Assembly (NCBI RefSeq): GCF_001866135.1
Contig: NZ_MODW01000002.1
Location: forward strand, 1 to 64,000
Reading direction: 5' to 3'
From: Microbacterium sp. LCT-H2
GTDB taxonomy: Bacteria > Actinomycetota > Actinomycetes > Actinomycetales > Microbacteriaceae
DNA length: 64,000 nucleotides
A program made the position numbers and the translations under genes. Within the stretch, counting starts at the first letter, position 1. Each line of letters opens with the position of its first letter. Below the pieces are notes generated by a model. The model had not been told where the DNA came from. It was given only the letters and a program-made list of their open reading frames with translations, and made no database searches. Below, one piece after another: positions 61,082-64,000 of this stretch.

Positions 61082-61624
61082 GTGACCACCCCGCCGTTCC
61101 CCGCGCCCACGTCCGCCGAGCTCGCCGTCGTCTCGACCCAGCTCGGACGACCCGCTCGCGGCGTCGTCGGCATCGCCGCGCGCTGCCGCTGTGGCAACCC
61201 CACGGTGGTGGCCACCACGCCGCGGCTGCCGGACGGGACGCCGTTCCCCACGTTCTACTACCTCACGCATCCGGCGGCGACCGCGGCGATGTCGACGCTC
61301 GAGGCCACCCAGGTCATGCCCGAGCTCGCGGCGCTGCTCGCCGAGGACGAGACGGTGGCCGCAGCCTATCGGTCCGCCCATGAGGCCTACCTCGCGGACC
61401 GGGCGCAGTTCGGCGAGGTGCCCGAGATCGACGGGATCTCCGCTGGGGGCATGCCGACGCGAGTGAAGTGCCTGCACGCCCTCGCCGGGCACGCCCTGGC
61501 GGCGGGTGCCGGCGTGAACCCGATCGGCGACGCCGCTCTCGCTCGCAGCTCCTGGTCACCCGAGGTCTGCCGTTGCGAGGAGCCCGGCGCCGCCCTCCGC
61601 GACGATCCGGCACGCTCGGCATGA
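61082..61624 (+). CDS. DUF501 family protein
   Basis: A 180-residue protein. RCRCGNPTVVATTPRLPDGTPFPTFYYLTHP and GMPTRVKCLHALAGHALAAG-type blocks (here in short form) are the DUF501 hallmarks, with Cys and His residues that could bind a metal. Found next to eno and ftsB across actinobacteria; function unknown. GTG six bases after TACGCT: own leaderless promoter. Confidence 0.9.
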   Translation: MTTPPFPAPTSAELAVVSTQLGRPARGVVGIAARCRCGNPTVVATTPRLPDGTPFPTFYYLTHPAATAAMSTLEATQVMPELAALLAEDETVAAAYRSAHEAYLADRAQFGEVPEIDGISAGGMPTRVKCLHALAGHALAAGAGVNPIGDAALARSSWSPEVCRCEEPGAALRDDPARSA

Positions 61625-62937
61625 CGCGGCGACGGATGCTGCGCAGCGCCGTCGCCCTCGTGGCGGTGGCGGCATCCGTCCTGCTCCTCGGGTCGACCCC
61701 GTCCCCGACCCCGACGCCGCCGGTCGCCGACGATCCCGCGGACCCGGTCCGTGCGGCGGAGTACTGGCTGGATGGCGCAGGGATCAGGGATGCATGGCAG
61801 ACGACGCGCGGAGAAGGCGTCACCATCGCCGTCATCGACACCGGTATCGGCAAGGTCCCGGAGGTCTTCGGGGACGCGGTGGTCGGCGGGACCGACGTCT
61901 CCGGTGCCGGCACCCCGGACGGTCGCACGCCGCTGGGCGCGGTGGACGGCAACCACGGATCCTGGGTGGCTTCCCTCGCGGCGGGGCGCGGCAAGGCTGA
62001 CGGCACGGGCATGGTCGGCGTCGCGCCGGAGGCCGATCTGCTGTCGGTCTCGGTGGGCTTCGGCGCCGCGGCAGCCGTGCCGTTCACCGAGCAGGTCGCC
62101 AAGGGCATCCGGTGGGCGGTCGATCACGGTGCCGACATCATCAATCTGTCGTTCACGACGAACACCCTCGACTGGGACGAGAGCTGGGACGACGCGTTCC
62201 TGTACGCCTTCGAGCACGATGTCGTCGTGGTCGTCGCCGCCGGCAACCGGGGGAGCGGCACGAACATCATCGGAGCGCCCGCCACGATTCCCGGCGTGCT
62301 CACGGTCGGCGGTGTCGACCAGACCGGCACGGCCAGCATCGAGGCATCGACGCAGGGCATCACCATCGGGATCTCGGCGCCGAGTGAGGGGCTGCTCGGG
62401 GTGTCGGCGGACGGCGAGGTCGTCTCGTGGAGCGGAACCAGTGGTGCGGCTCCGATCGTGGCCGGTGTCGCGGCGCTGATCCGCTCGGCGCATCCCGACA
62501 TCTCGGCGAACGACGTCATCAACCGCATCATCAAGACGGCCATGCCGGTGGCCGACGCACAGAAGCCGCGAGATCCGCTCTACGGCTTCGGGCTCGTGGA
62601 CGCGGACGCGGCGATCTCGGCGAACATCCCCTCCGTGAGCGAGAACCCGATGGGAGATCTGGCGGAATGGGTGCGGCTGTTCCGCCGTGCGGACAGTGTG
62701 CCCACGCCGGAACCGTCTCTTGGCCCGGTGGACATCCCACCGCTGCCGGACGCGGACGCCCCGACCGAGGCCGGTTCACCGCTGCTTCCCAGCGCCGATT
62801 CCCTGCGCTACGGTACCCTGCCGCTCATCGCCCTCACCGTCCCTGGTATCCTGGTAGCGCTTGGCGTCACCGCAGCTGCCCGGCGCATCCGATCGGCGCG
62901 CGTTCCCGTACGCCACAATCCCGACTCCGAGGAGTAG
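61621..62937 (+). CDS. subtilisin-like serine protease, mycosin-like, membrane anchored
   Basis: A 438-residue S8 protease. Signal peptide (residues ~6-24), catalytic Asp73 (VIDTGIG), His112 (GNHGSW), oxyanion Asn209 (AAGN) and Ser274 (GTSGAAP). A Pro/Asp-rich linker leads to a C-terminal membrane segment (~399-420) and an Arg-rich tail. The topology matches mycosins of ESX secretion systems, but no ESX gene is nearby. It overlaps the DUF501 stop (ATGA); ppx is more usual at this place. Confidence 0.9.
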   Translation: MTRRRMLRSAVALVAVAASVLLLGSTPSPTPTPPVADDPADPVRAAEYWLDGAGIRDAWQTTRGEGVTIAVIDTGIGKVPEVFGDAVVGGTDVSGAGTPDGRTPLGAVDGNHGSWVASLAAGRGKADGTGMVGVAPEADLLSVSVGFGAAAAVPFTEQVAKGIRWAVDHGADIINLSFTTNTLDWDESWDDAFLYAFEHDVVVVVAAGNRGSGTNIIGAPATIPGVLTVGGVDQTGTASIEASTQGITIGISAPSEGLLGVSADGEVVSWSGTSGAAPIVAGVAALIRSAHPDISANDVINRIIKTAMPVADAQKPRDPLYGFGLVDADAAISANIPSVSENPMGDLAEWVRLFRRADSVPTPEPSLGPVDIPPLPDADAPTEAGSPLLPSADSLRYGTLPLIALTVPGILVALGVTAAARRIRSARVPVRHNPDSEE

Positions 62938-62944
62938 TTCTTCT

Positions 62945-64000
62945 GTGCCTCAGAACAGCACTGTGCCCAAGATCCTGATCGTCGGCGGAGGGTACGCAGG
63001 TTTCTACACCGCGTGGAAGCTCGAGAAGCATCTGCGCAAGGGCGAGGCCGACGTGACCATGGTCGACCCGCTGCCGTACATGACGTACCAGCCGTTCCTC
63101 CCCGAGGTCGCCGCGGGCTCCATCGAGGCCCGTCACTCGGTGGTCGCGCACCGTCGTCATCTCAAGCGCACCCACGTTCTCACCGCCAAGGTGACCAACA
63201 TCAACCACGCGCAGAAGGTCGCCACCATCACGCCGCCCGTCGGTGAGCCGTACGAGTTCGCGTACGACCAGATCGTCGTCACCGCGGGCGCCGTCTCGCG
63301 CACCTTCCCGATCCCCGGCATCGCCGACAACGCCATCGGGCTCAAGACCATCGAAGAGGCCGTCGCGATCCGTGACAAGGTCATGTCGAACTTCGACAAG
63401 GCCGCGTCCCTCCCCGCCGGTCCCGAGCGCGACCGTCTGCTCACCGTCGTCGTCGTCGGCGGCGGCTTCGCCGGCATCGAGGTCTTCGCGGAGCTCCGCT
63501 CCCTCGCGTCCTCGCTGGTGAGCAAGTACCCGCAGCTGAGCTTCGAGGACACGCACTTCCACCTCATCGAGGCGATGGGCCGCATCATGCCCGAGGTCTC
63601 GCTGAAGACGAGCGAGTGGGTGCTGAAGGACCTCGCCAAGCGCGGAGCCAACGTCCACCTCGACACGCAGGTCACGGGTGCCATCGACGGCAACGTCGAG
63701 CTCTCCACCGGCGAGGTCATCCCGACGGACGTCATCGTGTGGACCGCCGGTGTCATGGCCAACCCGACCGTCGTGCGCGGCGGTGATCTGCCGGTGGAGG
63801 AGCGTGGTCGCATCCAGACCCGCGCCGACCTCCGCGTCGGCACGCCCGAGGCGTTCGTCGAGGGTGCCTGGGCAGCGGGTGACGTCTCGGCCGTTCCCGA
63901 CCTCTCCGGTGGCGGCGTCGGCGGATTCTGCGTCCCGAACGCACAGCACGCCGTTCGTCAGGCGAAGCTCCTGGCCAAGAACGTCGTCGCCGTGCTCCGC
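62945..64000 (+). CDS. ndh: type II NADH dehydrogenase, N-terminal part
   Basis: Open to the window end (352 codons, no stop). Two Rossmann loops are present: ILIVGGGYAGFYTA for FAD (residues ~11-24) and VVVVGGGFAGIE for NADH. AAGDVSAVPDLSGG is the second FAD contact. It is a non-proton-pumping NADH:quinone oxidoreductase on the inner membrane face; the C-terminal membrane-binding helices are outside the window. GTG at 62945 follows GAGGAG. Confidence 0.88.
   Translation, partial: MPQNSTVPKILIVGGGYAGFYTAWKLEKHLRKGEADVTMVDPLPYMTYQPFLPEVAAGSIEARHSVVAHRRHLKRTHVLTAKVTNINHAQKVATITPPVGEPYEFAYDQIVVTAGAVSRTFPIPGIADNAIGLKTIEEAVAIRDKVMSNFDKAASLPAGPERDRLLTVVVVGGGFAGIEVFAELRSLASSLVSKYPQLSFEDTHFHLIEAMGRIMPEVSLKTSEWVLKDLAKRGANVHLDTQVTGAIDGNVELSTGEVIPTDVIVWTAGVMANPTVVRGGDLPVEERGRIQTRADLRVGTPEAFVEGAWAAGDVSAVPDLSGGGVGGFCVPNAQHAVRQAKLLAKNVVAVLR

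Noticed and set aside
61621-62937. Marker of an ESX/type VII secretion locus
   Set aside because: Only the protease is mycosin-like; no EccB/C/D/E or WXG100 gene is present in the window.

Overview
The window is a chromosomal segment of a high-GC actinobacterium, most likely Microbacterium or a close relative in the Microbacteriaceae. This rests on the GC content near 70 %, frequent GTG starts, GTP-type PEP carboxykinase, a RamB-like regulator, the eno-ftsB-DUF501 order, and many genes whose start codon lies exactly where transcription should begin. I see no tRNA, rRNA, CRISPR array, transposase or phage gene.

Layout. 1-2052: end of a BadF/NagK-type sugar kinase, murQ, and an SDR. 2081-5354: copper amine oxidase, a TetR regulator and a divergent small membrane protein, with two operator-like palindromes. 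5377-11457 (minus strand): a tightly packed operon SDR - Zn alcohol dehydrogenase - aldo/keto reductase - two HSL-type esterases - MFS exporter. 11556-12518: a second, divergent aldo/keto reductase. 12519-13347: a long gene-free stretch holding at least six copies of a 54-bp palindromic unit. 13348-18530: a peptide/opine-type ABC importer with a fused permease-ATPase. 18578-22368: TetR regulator, alpha/beta hydrolase, O-methyltransferase-like protein and amidohydrolase. Four intergenic regions in 11.5-22.4 kb share the motif TTCYAC-N4-RTAGAM over the promoter, so I propose that 5.4-22.4 kb is one co-regulated uptake and degradation locus controlled by the TetR at 18578.

22533-31646: long-form GAPDH, an AlkZ/YcaQ-like glycosylase candidate flanked by two copies of a ~78-bp palindrome, a RamB-like regulator divergent from pckG, an ABC exporter with a small HTH gene, and a VapC toxin whose antitoxin frame has no standard start. 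31719-34690: MHS-family transporter, phosphoesterase and small conserved proteins. 34776-38444: FMN riboswitch and ribD-ribE-ribBA-ribH. 38515-43702: Fpg/Nei glycosylase, GNAT acetyltransferase and mfd. 43764-51886: gamma carbonic anhydrase-like protein, gdhA, ppc, nhaA, mazG, hisS. 51948-59053: SGNH hydrolase, VOC protein, AraC regulator, APC permease, DUF4442 protein, a GntR-DUF1648-CPBP operon and an O-methyltransferase. 59141-64000: eno, ftsB-like gene, DUF501, a mycosin-like subtilase and the start of ndh.

Most of the right half is ordinary core metabolism (PEP/oxaloacetate node through pckG and ppc, glutamate synthesis, riboflavin, DNA repair). The accessory interest lies in 2-22 kb and in three families of short palindromic repeats, one of which is inserted in frame in both ribE and ppc.
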